From: Rheum nobile
Lineage: Eukaryota > Streptophyta > Magnoliopsida > Caryophyllales > Polygonaceae
Assembly (NCBI GenBank): GCA_027886185.1
Contig: WOAB01000040.1
Coordinates: 7,688,001-7,752,000 of the forward strand
Length of the DNA stretch: 64,000 nt
Reading direction: 5' to 3'
In this document: positions 34,660 through 45,330 of the stretch, piece after piece
Numbering within the stretch: the first letter of the stretch is position 1
Layout of the letters: every line of letters starts with the position of its first letter
The notes under the pieces: generated by a model
Seen by the model: the letters and a program-made list of their open reading frames with translations, nothing else
Database searches by the model: none
Told to the model about the DNA's origin: nothing
Position numbers and translations under genes: made by a program

Positions 34660-36006
34660 GGAAACACTGAAGTTGTAAGATTGAACCCTGGGAGGCAGCG
34701 TCAGACTGTCTCTCTAGTCTTGAGACCTGTCTTGGAAGGAGTTTACCTGACTTTGCTCATTTCGATTATGAGGGTATGGGTGATGGAGTTTGTCTCGGCG
34801 ATTATCGGAAGAGGATTTGCGATCGGATTGATCGGGTCCATGGGACGCCTTTCGCGATTCGCGATCTTCTTCCAAACATACCTCGGCCATGGTCTTGGCT
34901 TGAACATCTTCGAAGCTTCTGCACGGGTACTTGGTGATCTCGTTGTAGAGGTTGCTATCTTTGATCAGACCTTGTCTGAAGGCTTCGATGAAGGTGGTGA
35001 CATCGCAATGGGGGATTATGACTTTCTCCTTATTGTAGCTGTTAAGATAGCTTCAAAGATGTTCGTTATACCTTTGGGTGATTCGATAGAGATCACTCGA
35101 CTGCCTCTCGAGCCTCCGACTGTTGGCTAATTGGATCTTAAAGGAATTGACCAGGTCCGCGAAAGAGGCGATCGTACCCTGAGGCAAACGCATAAACCAG
35201 GTTAGCGCGGGACCCGCGAGAGTCGTGCCAAAGCTTTTGCACATGACAGCCTCGCGACTCTCCCTCGGAACAGGTGTAGTCATTAATTTTTGTTTATAGA
35301 GAGAAATATGATCGTTTGGATCGTTGGTGCCGTCGAAAGTCGTCATGCTAGGAAGGTTGAACTTCTTAGGGATCTCGACTCTAGCAATTTCCTCGACGAA
35401 CGAAGATTCCTCGTATCCGTCCCATGCTTCTTTCTCGATTGGATGCGGAACTCTGGGAATTCTAGCGATGCGGTCGTCGAGCGCCTTCATGTGTTGACTG
35501 AGGGTCCGTTGGACGAGAGCCAGGATATCGGGAAGAATGGTAACATGTAGTTCGTCGATTCGGATTCCTGCTGACCCGATCGGTGTGGAGAAAGTAACAT
35601 TGTTAGTCGAAAATGGATTGGCTAAAGGAGTTTGAGATGTACCCTCAGTATATCCGGGGTGTCGGACGCTCGGGGGAGTCAGCTCGACGCTATCTATGTT
35701 AAGACGCGTCTGGATGTTGCTATGGATGAGCATTTGTCTGGATCCAGAGATCATTGATTGTACCTGCGATCTAAGAGACTCATTTTCACGGGTTAATTGT
35801 GCGATCTCGGCCTCAGATTGGGTGGACAAGGCAGCCAAGGCTTCGGTCTTTTGGCGTTGTTGGGCGAGGTCATCTTAAAGGGTAGTCATTGTTTGGGCAA
35901 GCTCTTGGAGTTGGTTCAGAGTAGGGTTTTCGGTTGTGTTTCCTTGAGTTTGGGAGTCGTCTTCGAGGCGTGGTTCCTCGGTACCGGTAGGCGGGTTAAA
36001 AGTCAT
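34660..36006 (-). pseudogene. Gag N-terminal part of Tat element A, broken
   Basis: ATG at 36006 (MTFNPPTGTEEPRLEDD). A TAA at 35875 breaks the coiled-coil region, then the frame reopens (QRQKTEALAALSTQSEAEIA) down to 35053. The gag core SSDLYRITQRYNEHL near 35090 is intact but is followed by a frame shift. Homologous to 26167-27480 of element B. Confidence 0.85.
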
Positions 36007-36042
36007 GGTTGGAGGATTTTTGAGATGGTGATCGGCAAGTTG

Positions 36043-36059
36043 CCCCACGGTGGGCGCCA
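36043..36059 (-). other. Primer-binding site of Tat element A
   Basis: Minus-strand TGGCGCCCACCGTGGGG, three bases from the 5' LTR end, identical to that of element B. Confidence 0.75.
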
Positions 36060-36062
36060 AAT

Positions 36063-36712
36063 TGTTTTGGGGCAAAAAGATCAATCAACCTAAATCGCCT
36101 TAGACGGGATAACGAGTCGACCGGATAGTATAAAATAAATCCAAACCAAATAAACAATCAACCACATATGAAATAGATGCGAAATTATAGTATGATATAT
36201 TGATCGAATGATGACATAAATGAATCGAAGTACAGCTTATCCTTGAGGAATAAGGGATCAAGTCTTGTCCGACCGGCTATTCCGATGGCTCGACCGGCTG
36301 TAATCGGATAATGCCCCAGGGGAATTGAACGAGAATCGATATGCTAGCAAGCTTTTTTGAGAGCTGAGTAGATGAGTGTTGTTCGCAGACGTGTCGTGTG
36401 TCGATCATTCTTTCATGGTCTATTTATGGTATTTTCTCCTTCGTCCGTTACCGTTTCCATGATATTCTCCATTTATTCCTATACGTGATCTCCGGGATTC
36501 TTCTTTAATGGCATCATAATCTTGTGCTTGATTTGGTTTCCGCTTGCCTTGGGTCGAGCAATTAATGCTCTGGGCGAAATTCTCAGGGTTGGTCGGATCC
36601 CATGCGTTCGAGGACTTCCATTGCCTCTCTCCAGTCTTCTCGGCCTACCTCTTCGCTCGAGTCTTGGCCCATCCGCTTGCACTGGCTCCATTGGTAGATG
36701 TTGGGCCCAATA
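36063..36712 (-). repeat. 5' LTR of Tat-type element A
   Basis: About 650 bp, matching 19867-20517. On the + strand it starts TGTTTTGGGG at the PBS side and ends GGGCCCAATA. GCTCC (36713-36717) follows as the second copy of the target-site duplication. Confidence 0.87.
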
Positions 36713-37600
36713 GCTCCCTTGCTAAGTGTTCTCGTTACTGAGTCACCGTCGATCGGTGCCCGTGACGGCATCGTCTGGCAAGTCTTGCCTGTAGGGCTGC
36801 TCATCGATTCAAGTCGCCCATACTCAGCGCTTCGACGGCATCTTCCGCTTGACATACGGCCAGCGGGTTTCGCTCGTCACTGAGTCACCTACATAAGGCG
36901 CCCGTAACGGCGCTAGATGGCAATCTACTTGCCCCGGGGCTCAGACTTGGCTCCCTTGCTAAGTGTGCTTGTTACTGAGTCACCGTCGATCGGTGCCCGT
37001 GACGGCGTCGTCTGGCAAGTCCTGCCTGTAGGGCTGCTCATCGATTCAAGTCGCCCATACTCAGCGCTTCGACGATATCTTCCGCTTGACATACGGCCAG
37101 TGGGTTTCGCTCGTCGCTGAGTGACCTACATAAGGCGCCCGCAACAGCGCTAGATGGCAATCTACTTGCCCCGGGGCACAAACTTGGCTCCCTTGCTAAG
37201 TGTGCTCGTTACTGAGTCACCGTCGATCGGTGCCCGTGACGGCATCGTCTGGCAAGTCCTGTCTGTGGGGCTGCTCATCGATTCAAGTCACCCATACTCA
37301 ACGCTTCGACGGCATCTTCCGCTTGACATACGGCCAGCGGGTTTCGCTCGTCGCTGAATCGCCTACATAAGGCGCCCGCAACGGCGCTAGATGGCAAGCC
37401 ATGCTCGCTTAGTCGACTCTTTCCGCTTGACAAATGGCCAGCGGGTTTCACTCGTCACTGAGTCGCCTGCATAAGGTGCCCGCGACGGCGCTAGGTGGCA
37501 AGCCATGCTCACCTCTACGACTTTCTCCGCTTGACAAACGGCCAGTAGGTTTCGCTCGTCGCCGAGTCGCCTACATAAGGCGCCCACAACGACGCTATGG
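36713..37600. repeat. 237-bp tandem array, right part
   Basis: It resumes at the phase left at 19866: the next unit starts at 36917 and the following at 37154. Two shortened units (about 104 bp, starting at 37391 and 37494) lack an internal segment and end the array. Confidence 0.9.
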
Positions 37601-37629
37601 ACTATGTGATGGCAGCTTGTTCCCTAGCG

Positions 37630-37850
37630 ACCCGTAGGCTAATAAGATGGCATATCATGCCCTTGCGGCCCGTAAGCTAATAAGATGGCAGCTCGTGCCC
37701 TTGCAGGTCGTAAGCTATTAAGATGGCAGCTCGTAAGCTAATAAGATGGCAGCTCGTGCCCTTGCGGCTCGTAAGCTAATAAGATGGCAGCTCGCGCCTT
37801 GCGGCTCGCAGGCTAATAAGATTGAGATTGATGGCGTTCGTGCCCCTGCG
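37630..37850. repeat. Short tandem repeats of about 37 bp
   Basis: About six units of the form AAGCTAATAAGATGGCAGCT followed by CGTGCCCTTGCGG, starting near 37638, 37675, 37712, 37736, 37772 and 37810. One unit is shortened to 24 bp. They follow directly on the 237-bp array inside element C. Confidence 0.82.
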
Positions 37851-37899
37851 GCCCGCAGAAAAGCTGCATAAAAACTAACAACAAACTAGCACTACTACA

Positions 37900-38350
37900 A
37901 AAATGGCTTTTTAGCCCGGGCGTTTTACTTAATATAGCCCGGATATTGTGAAAATAGGTACGGGCTACAACTCAGTGTGATAATAGACCAAATAGCCCGG
38001 ACCTATAATGACACGCCCGGGCTATAAAGTAGTGGTATATTCTGATTGTGTTATACTTAATAGCCCGGACCTATAATGACACGCCCCGGCTATAAAGTAG
38101 TGGTATATTCTGATTGTGTTATACTTAATAGCCCGGACCTATAATGACACGCCCGGGCTATAAAGTATGGGTATATTTTGATTGTGTTATACTTAATAGC
38201 CCGGGTGTGTGTAAATCAACCATCCGGGCTAAAAAGTCCAATATTTAGAAAGTACTACCATTTGATGTCCGGGCTATATGTAAACACATATCCGGGCTAA
38301 AAAGTGGTGCGTGAGATGTAGGTCATTAGTATATAGCTCGGATCATGAAC
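37900..38350. repeat. Left subterminal repeats of the CACTA element
   Basis: Three consecutive 68-bp units begin at 37991, 38059 and 38127, and a fourth diverges from 38195. Each contains TAGCCCGG and an inverted CCCGGGCTA. Such motifs are the usual binding sites of the CACTA accessory transposition protein. Confidence 0.88.
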
Positions 38351-39640
38351 ATTCGGGCTATATAGTATTAATAATTTTTTCGTGATATTTTTTATTTTGC
38401 CTATTTAAGCATCCTGTATATATATATTTAATTTGTAGCATTCCACCAATATTTAACCAGCATTAAAAAGTACAAACATTTATATAACACTAGATATTAT
38501 AAAGTGGTATTTCAATACACTTCTAGTTAAAGTATAATCCTTCACTTAGTTAAAAAAGGACTTCTAAATAGAAGTTCTTAACACCTACTAAACAACAACC
38601 ACGATTATAGTTCTTCTAGCAAAATACCACTTGATCTCTTATCTCCTCCTTTCCTTCTCATGTTCAACATCCAACAAAATCTGTCAGAGCAAAAGAAAAA
38701 TACATGTAACCATTAAATTTGGACCACAAGATATAAAATACATGCATCATATAATGTAGTGAATTAGACACTGCGTCCGCAATATATGGATTAACTTCCA
38801 ACCCATTCACATTTTTAAACAAAATTTAAGGATCATCCAGAACCTATAAAGATTGAAATAGAAATGATAGCCTATAGTCCAGTTACTCATATTCTTATTC
38901 AATGAGTAAACTACCATTTTTTTAGAGTATAGCATCACTCCTAATAAAAGATTAATGACTTAAAATAGAGGTCATTTAATGCACTTTGTCAAATTGGTCA
39001 AATCAACAATACTCACCAGTTGTCTGTCAACAAATGAACAAAAGTAGATAGGTTGGTTAGTTGGTACATGGAGGAATTAGCAATGCAAATTCCCATCCAT
39101 TCGTAGCTAGTGTTAATAAAAAGGACCATCAATTGTCCTTCCAAAAATTGTCTCACCATGATACTGAATTTTTGTGAATTCCTCCATATCTTATGTGACT
39201 GCAAATTTGCTCAGAAGGTCTGGCAACCCATATATTGCTGTCAATGATAGCCTATAGCCCTATAGTCCAGTACATCCTTTGAAATGCTAGATATAGAAAA
39301 ATAAACATGCACAACTATAAATTTTGTCAATATTAAGCTGGCTACAGTCTGAAACACCTTGAAAAAGCCTCTGAAATAGCATGATCTTAATACATTGAAT
39401 ACAAGCATACCTTTATTAGCCGATGCAATTCAAACACTTGGACTGCAAAGACTCGTATTCAGCTACAAGGAGAGACATTGAGACGGGGTCATGAAAGAAT
39501 ACAGAAGAAGAAAATCCAACAATTATAAAACCAAAAGCCCACATCAAAGGAAAACAGAGAAAAAAACAGAGGATTCACCTGTTCTCTCCCGTATAGAACA
39601 GAGAGTCATTAAAAAGGAAAGAGAAGCAAGGGTTTCATAC

Positions 39641-40060
39641 CTACATAAGACTGAGGAGATAGTCAAACCACTCCCGTCGAATTTCATCAATATCTTTGTT
39701 TGTGTAGGTACTTTGTTGGTCACCATACCACTGTAAAATACAACATGATTATAATTTGACCTTATTTCTCATAGACAAATATATTACTAATAAAAGAAGC
39801 CTTACATTGATAGGGATTATAGAAGAACTTTTTTGGTGAAGTACAAGATCTTTCATAAACTTGAAAACATAGTATCCGCAGTCAATGGCATTTTTCTGAA
39901 TAGGGCACTGTGAAACAATAATCAAACATATACATTCATCACTTTAATAAGGAAGTTCCAGCTCAAACTCAAACAAGTTTAGAAAATCAGTAATTTTACC
40001 TTGATATCATGCCACATAGTTTTGGTTCGTGGTGTTCTCCTTCCCAAATTAGCATATTTC
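39641..40060 (-). pseudogene. C48 (Ulp1-like) peptidase C-terminal fragment in the CACTA element
   Basis: Three minus-strand exons fit GT/AG sites: one ending at 40000 (TMWHDIK), 39806-39907 (CPIQKNAIDCGYYVFKFMKD) and 39641-39730 (DIDEIRREWFDYLL, then stop TAG at 39641). The QKN..DCGYYV motif matches the C-terminal catalytic part of Ulp1/C48 cysteine peptidases, with glutamine and cysteine present. The histidine part upstream is not seen. Many plant CACTA elements carry a C48 domain; whether it helps transposition is unclear. Exon borders are inferred. Confidence 0.68.
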
Positions 40061-40161
40061 ATTTTATAACTCTTGTTTACAGCAGACACAATTACATGTA
40101 CAACGAATAAGAAGACTGTAGAAAACTTGGTCAATATAACAAATAAACACTTACAGTGTAA

Positions 40162-41286
40162 CTAATGACTCCGCATGTCTTTTAAATCGTCAATAAGGGG
40201 TGCCAAGTAGACATCAATATCATTTCCTGGTTGCTTTGGCCCAGAAATCAGCAGAGACAACATCATATACTTGCGCTTCATGCATAACCACGGAGGCATA
40301 TTGTACATCACTAAAACGACTGGCCATGTGCTATGGCTTGTGCTCATATTCCCAAAAGGGTTCATGCCATCCGTGGAGAGTGCAAGACGAAGATTTATGT
40401 CCTCAGCAGCAAATTGAGGATACAATTGATCAATTTTTTTCCATTGTAAAGCATCAGCTGGATGTCGAATTTTACCATCTTTAATCCTCCCATCTGCATG
40501 CCAAGTCAGTTTTTTTGCATCATTAGGAGTACCAAAGAGACGTCGGAACCTAGTCCTTATTGGAAAGTACCACACCACCTTAGCAGGAGTGCCATTCTCC
40601 TTGTATCGCGGTTCACCACAATCAGGATTTGGACAGCTATCTAATGAATTATACTCCTTTCTGTACAAAATGCAATCATTTGGACAAGCATGAATCTTCT
40701 CATACTCCATACCCACTGAGCAGAATAGTTTTCTGGCCTCGTATGTACTACTAGGAAGACAATTGTCTGCTGGAAGAATTTCTGAAAGTAGCTCAAGTAA
40801 TGCTGAAAAACTCTTATCAGACCACCCATTACCAACTTTCAGATTATACAACTTTAGCACAACTGTAATTTTGGAGAACTTGGAGCAAGCAGCATATAAG
40901 GGCTTTTCTGCATCATTCACAAAATTCTCAAACATATCTGGACGGTCAATAAGAATCTGCTCAACATCACCTATCATATCATCTATTCGATCATCTTCAC
41001 AAAAACCAAAGTCGTTAAATTCCTGGGGGTTAGATGACGCAGACTGATTCGGTGTTTTCTCCCCATGCCATATCCATACTTTATAGTCACGGTTAAAACC
41101 ATCACAGATCAGATGTTCTCTAATAACACTAACCTTGTGCCTCCTTGAAAAATCACAATCATTACACGGACAAATAAATCTACTAGGATCAGCCCCATGA
41201 TCGAGAGCAAATTTGATAAACAATTCCACCCCTTCAACATATTGAACTGAATTCCGACTTGCTTCCATCCATGACTTATCCACCAT
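40162..41286 (-). pseudogene. CACTA transposase, truncated N-terminal part
   Basis: Start chosen at ATG 41286 (MVDKSWMEASRNS). The first ~90 residues form the transposase-associated domain, with FICPCNDCDFSRRHKV and VWIWHGE. Residues from about 160 on belong to the Transposase_21 family: GNGWSDKSFSALLELLSEIL, then YRKEYNSLDSCPNPDC, LTWHADGR, LALSTDGMNPFG and YMMLSLLISGPKQPGNDIDV. It stops at 40162 (DLKDMRSH), where intact transposases continue for several hundred residues including the rest of the catalytic core. Probably inactive unless an unseen exon continues it. Confidence 0.85.
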
Positions 41287-41329
41287 TCTATGTAAGTTTA
41301 AAAAAATTAACATTCATATATGCTGAATT

Positions 41330-43020
41330 ATAGATTTTACATTACTCATAAATAGGACAGGTAACATCAATTCAGGATCTATCTTCAAGAGCAAAAGCTA
41401 AATTACAAAATGTAGTAAATCAATCCAAATTATAAGAGCATAAGGACTCTGAATTTCAGGGAGATTTTGATTTGTTTGGATATTCTTTTTCATCCTGTTA
41501 GTATTAGAATGCAATTCCTTTGAACTTTTCTGATTTTTTTTTGTAAATCAAGTGCCGTGTTTTAATAATGAATTACTACTCATCTTTATATCAGCTAATG
41601 ATTTTATGGATGTGTCTAAGCTATTATATTTGTCATGGCAAGTGGACAAGGTCACTGTAATTTTTTAATGAGATTTAAGGATTTGGTTGATACAATTCTT
41701 GCAACTTCTTTCCTGCATGTACAGTTTCTACATGCCTAAGTGCATATTTTGAAAAATCAAGAATATTTGCTCTTGTACTTTTTAAAATTTGCAGCTATTG
41801 GACCAACCTAGATTCAGGCAATGACATGGAAGTTCTAACTAAAATGGAAGATTCAGTTAAGAAATCAATTTCAGTTATGTAATTCAGGATCTAGATTGCA
41901 ATTTCAGTTAATGAGGTAAAAGAAGAGCATATCATATAAGCAGTTCTATTACAGTTTTGACTTCTTTCCTTGCTTGATTGATTTTCTTAATCAGTCAAAG
42001 TAATTTTAATTAAACTGTTTAGAGGACTGAACTAGCCAAAATTCCAGTGTGGCCACACATACAGTTTTGGCTTCTTTCCTTGCTTGATTGATTTTCTTAA
42101 TCTTTCCTTGCTTCTTTCCTCTAGAGTATTGTTTTCCCTCAGTTGGATTCAACTCCTAAACTTTAGTATCATTCATCTTCTATTCATCAATTCCAGTGTG
42201 GCCACACATAGAGTGAATTTTACCCAAAGTTCAAACCTTCCTAGATTCTGTCCAACAAATAATGGATTTTTACCTTTTTTAGGGTTTAACTGCTCACCAA
42301 TACTTCGGGGGTAAATTACATCTTGTGCTGTATATTCCCCTAAGCTCTTTCCATTTGATAATATTCAGTAGGGTTGTTGGTTAATTGGAATATTTGGGAC
42401 ATCCTGTATATGAAAGGTCGAAGAAATGGCACCACGAAGTGGAGCAAGATATGAAGGAGAAGCCAATCATAAAAGAACTTTCAAAGAGATTACGAGTGAA
42501 AGCTTCAGAGTAAAATTAGAATGCAGTATATTATAGATATCTATAGTTTTGGCTTCAGCAACCATGGCTGCTGTTCATTCAGAGGACCTAAACTGCCAGG
42601 TTATTTAGGTTACTATTTTTTTCCATTACAACGCCAAACTGCCAAGAGATGAGTCGGGTACAAAGTGGGTACCTTGGTAGCGCGCCCACCTTCGCTGCTT
42701 CTTTAAGGTTCTTCACACGATTCCTCTCCGCCCCTGGTTTCGTATTTGCAATGAGCAACAAATTTTGCATCAAGAGGAAGAGCTAGGTCAGTGAATTGAA
42801 ACAAATTCACAGAGAACGGAAGAAGCAGCGAACGGAAGAATGAATTGAAACATAAGGAACAAATTTACCTGGGCGCGGGTACGAATTGATGTTCGGAGAG
42901 TCGGAGGAGGCACCGGAGGAAGGGACTGTGGAGGAGTCGGAATTAAAAGTGAAGGAGCGACTATGGAGGAGGAAGGGACTACGGGAGCAGAAAGGAGGCG
43001 CGAGGAGGAAGAGTTAGGTC
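41330..43020. other. CACTA interior without recognisable gene
   Basis: Low-complexity interior of the CACTA element. A direct repeat containing CTTCTTTCCTTGCTTGATTG occurs at about 41960 and 42070. A region with exon-like GC content lies at 42890-43020. The TNPA-like second product common in CACTA elements could not be identified. Confidence 0.4.
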
Positions 43021-43049
43021 TATGACTGTCTAGGTTATTTAGGCCGGAG

Positions 43050-43383
43050 GGGAAAGAAAAATAGCCCGGATAATTAATAATAGGGATATATTTATTATAG
43101 TTTATATCCCGGATTATAAATATCCGGGCTATTTTCTTGTATCATAATTTTTCATACCATTAAATAGCCCGGATATGTAGAAAAAATACACGCCCGGGCT
43201 ATTAAGTTTAATATTTTTTGAAACCAATTTTATTTTAGCCCGGACTCCTCTAAAACGGTCCGGGCTATTATGTGTAGTTTTTCAAATAAGCCGAAGCCTC
43301 ATGAGGTAAATGGCCTTAATATCCCGGATAATTAAGATCCGGGCTAAATAATCACGGGTTAAAATGCAATTTTTGTAGTAGTG
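43050..43383. repeat. Right subterminal repeats of the CACTA element
   Basis: Several inverted AGCCCGG...CCGGGCT pairs, e.g. near 43060-43135 and 43165-43210, with the inverted terminal sequence at 43370-43383. Confidence 0.82.
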
Positions 43384-43386
43384 TAG

Positions 43387-44421
43387 CACATACTAGTACA
43401 TGATTCAACTTGTAATTTTTTCAATTCAACAAGGATATTTTTGAAATTGAATCTAGTATTTCATGCTTGACTTAGATGTCCAAACTATTCTCACATAAAT
43501 AAGACGACTTCCCAATGCATTCAATGCTTTATCATGAATTTAAGATAAAGAGATGAAAACTTAGCTACCGGGTTCTCCTTTGTTAGCGACTGTGTTGTCA
43601 GGTCATCCAATGAGAGTTTTAGTTGCCCCGGACCGATTGGGTTGAAGTCGGCAGTTGCTAAGCATGCAAGCAACTTTAGTACTAGGTGGGTCCTCCTCTT
43701 CAAAGTCATATTATGTCTCCCATCAGAATTTTTTATATGCAAGAACAAGAGCCGCTATGCAATGTGTGGCCCAACTTCATCCTTGCAAGTCTCGGCCCAT
43801 AAAATGATAGTGGCCCACTTTGGAAATCTTCCCTGTTCGAGAGTCCACATGCCACCAATTGAACTTTGCATTTTATTGATTTTGGTCAGGTGGAGCCTTC
43901 CACTGCCGATTTGCCATTCTTTCTTTGATTTTGGTTGCTTCTTCAGTCCGCCGGTCTAACCTCGTCCCCGCTATCTCCATTGTTGTACCAAGGAGAAGCT
44001 TTGTAACGCACCGGCAACAACTTCACGGCACCGGCTTAAATGGACATCGACGGAGGTGGACTATGATGACCATGGCATCGTACTGTCAGGGCGGTGTTGG
44101 CATCCTCTGTGGTTTTTCCCCATAAGACATAACACGAAACAGGGGCTCGATGGGCTACGCAACACGGGTCCAGATTTGGCGATGGTGTGGCTCGGGTGTG
44201 GTCGAAGGCGATTCCGAGTGGCGGTTTTCGATGACAATCTTCGTCGAAGAGGCTTCCACCCGACGAATCTAAACTCACAAGGAACCAGGGGCCACGACTC
44301 TGCATAATACGTTTGAGCTAGGCTGGCTCGGGATAGGATTCTACTCCTTTGGAACCGCGGGAGTCCATGGTAGATTTAGGGTTTCGCCCGTTGGTCTAGG
44401 AGTTTCATCGTTGCCTCGTTT
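43387..44421 (-). other. 5' internal region of element C
   Basis: Sequence between the PBS of element C and the CACTA insertion. A 75-residue minus ORF at 43521-43748 and others are short and unrecognised; none matches gag or pol. It is probably the untranslated internal part of a non-autonomous element. Confidence 0.5.
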
Positions 44422-44439
44422 CCCACAGACGACGCCAAA
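44422..44439 (-). other. Primer-binding site of element C
   Basis: On the minus strand TTTGGCGTCGTCTGTGGG directly follows the LTR end, as a retrotransposon PBS would. Confidence 0.75.
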
Positions 44440-44829
44440 TGTGGTAGCATATTTTTGTACCATAAAGATTGATGAAACCGACGACGATAGATCCCCTATG
44501 AATCCGAAGAACGAACCTAACACGAACAATTTAGAGTGGAAAACCCTAGTGCCAAATAGCACACATGAAAAATACACTACCTCCTAGCTTCCTGCTAGAA
44601 GGATTTGAACGGTCTACTTCTCTTATTGATTTTCTCTTTTGTTTACAATAAGGACTCATACACAAAGCTCTCTCTCTTTCAATGGAAACTGCTAACTCGA
44701 TTCACTCGTTCTAGGGTTCAGGGTAGGTATAGGTTATTAAATAACTCCCCTTTTTAAGTCTTAATGGGCCTCATTTAAGTAGATGGGCCTGATTTTCTAT
44801 CTTAGGAAAGTGCGAACTTTTCCCCTTCA
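44440..44829 (-). repeat. 5' LTR of element C
   Basis: 390 bp, matching 17718-18108 and bounded by GTTTC (44830-44834). Confidence 0.85.
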
Positions 44830-45129
44830 GTTTCTAATATAAAGTAAATTGCTTTGAAATAATACAATTTTATTTATACAAGATAAGTATTAGGATTCTT
44901 TTAAATTAGAAAGATAACCCTAAATTTTCACAGTGGATGATTTGTAATTTTTTTTTACAGATCAGAAAAAGAGTTCACTCTAGCAAACTCAAATCTAGTA
45001 GTAGGGAGATTTTGTCCAACGATTACAGATCTTGTAGTGGAACGATTTTTTTTTATACAAGGTAAACTCATATCTTGTAGTGGAAATAAGAATACAAATT
45101 TACTAGATAGATTCTTTAATGTTTACAAG

Positions 45130-45251
45130 TGTTAGATAATTTAGGAATATATATTATTGTATTTATCTTTATATGTAAATATCTTTGTAACTTTATATAT
45201 ACCCTATCAATAATATCATGCAACCCAAGTGAGATTTCACATTCTCTCACA
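45130..45251 (+). repeat. 5' LTR of copia element E
   Basis: 122 bp, TGTTAGATAATTT...CTCTCACA, with a TATA-like TATATATACC. The PBS TGGTATCAGCC (initiator tRNA-Met type) starts at 45252. Confidence 0.9.
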
Positions 45252-45330
45252 TGGTATCAGCCTAACAGAAAAATCTCTAAAAATCTCAACGATCCTCATT
45301 CCTCTCTTCCTCCACCACCGTGTCCGGCAT

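Larger units (their letters stand above)
19867..36712 (-). mobile_element. Tat-type Ty3/gypsy element A, nested and interrupted
   Basis: A minus-strand element with 5' LTR 36063-36712 and 3' LTR 19867-20517. It has gag, protease, RT, RNase H, an additional RNase H-like domain and integrase, followed by an antisense gene before the 3' LTR. The extra RNase H domain and 3' antisense gene point to the Tat group (Retand-like). It is interrupted by element B at 25456-29665 and by a solo LTR at 30373-33194. Coding frames resume on either side of both, so they are later insertions. Confidence 0.9.
37890..43383 (-). mobile_element. CACTA (En/Spm) DNA transposon with truncated transposase
   Basis: Ends are CACTACTACAAAAATGGC and, inverted, TTTTTGTAGTAGTG, with a 3-bp duplication TAG (37887-37889 and 43384-43386). 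Subterminal regions are packed with AGCCCGG/CCGGGCT motifs. It contains a transposase N-terminal half and a C48-peptidase-like fragment. At 5.5 kb it is too short for an intact autonomous CACTA, so it is probably defective. Confidence 0.92.
17718..44829 (-). mobile_element. Outer nested LTR element with internal tandem arrays (element C)
   Basis: Two similar LTRs in the same orientation lie at 17718-18108 and 44440-44829. The outer flanks carry a matching 5-bp duplication GTTTC (17713-17717 and 44830-44834), and a primer-binding site abuts the right LTR, so the two LTRs belong to one minus-strand element. Subtracting the Tat-type insertion and the CACTA insertion leaves under 5 kb of its own sequence, much of it tandem repeats. 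I see no gag or pol of its own, so it looks non-autonomous and would need proteins from a relative. Confidence 0.82.

Noticed and set aside
18881..37357. Repeated 60-67-residue ORFs in each 237-bp unit (e.g. 18881-19084, 36917-37120)
   Set aside because: They arise because the unit length is divisible by three and the copies are similar. Several units break the frame, there is no start context or domain, and the array is non-coding elsewhere.
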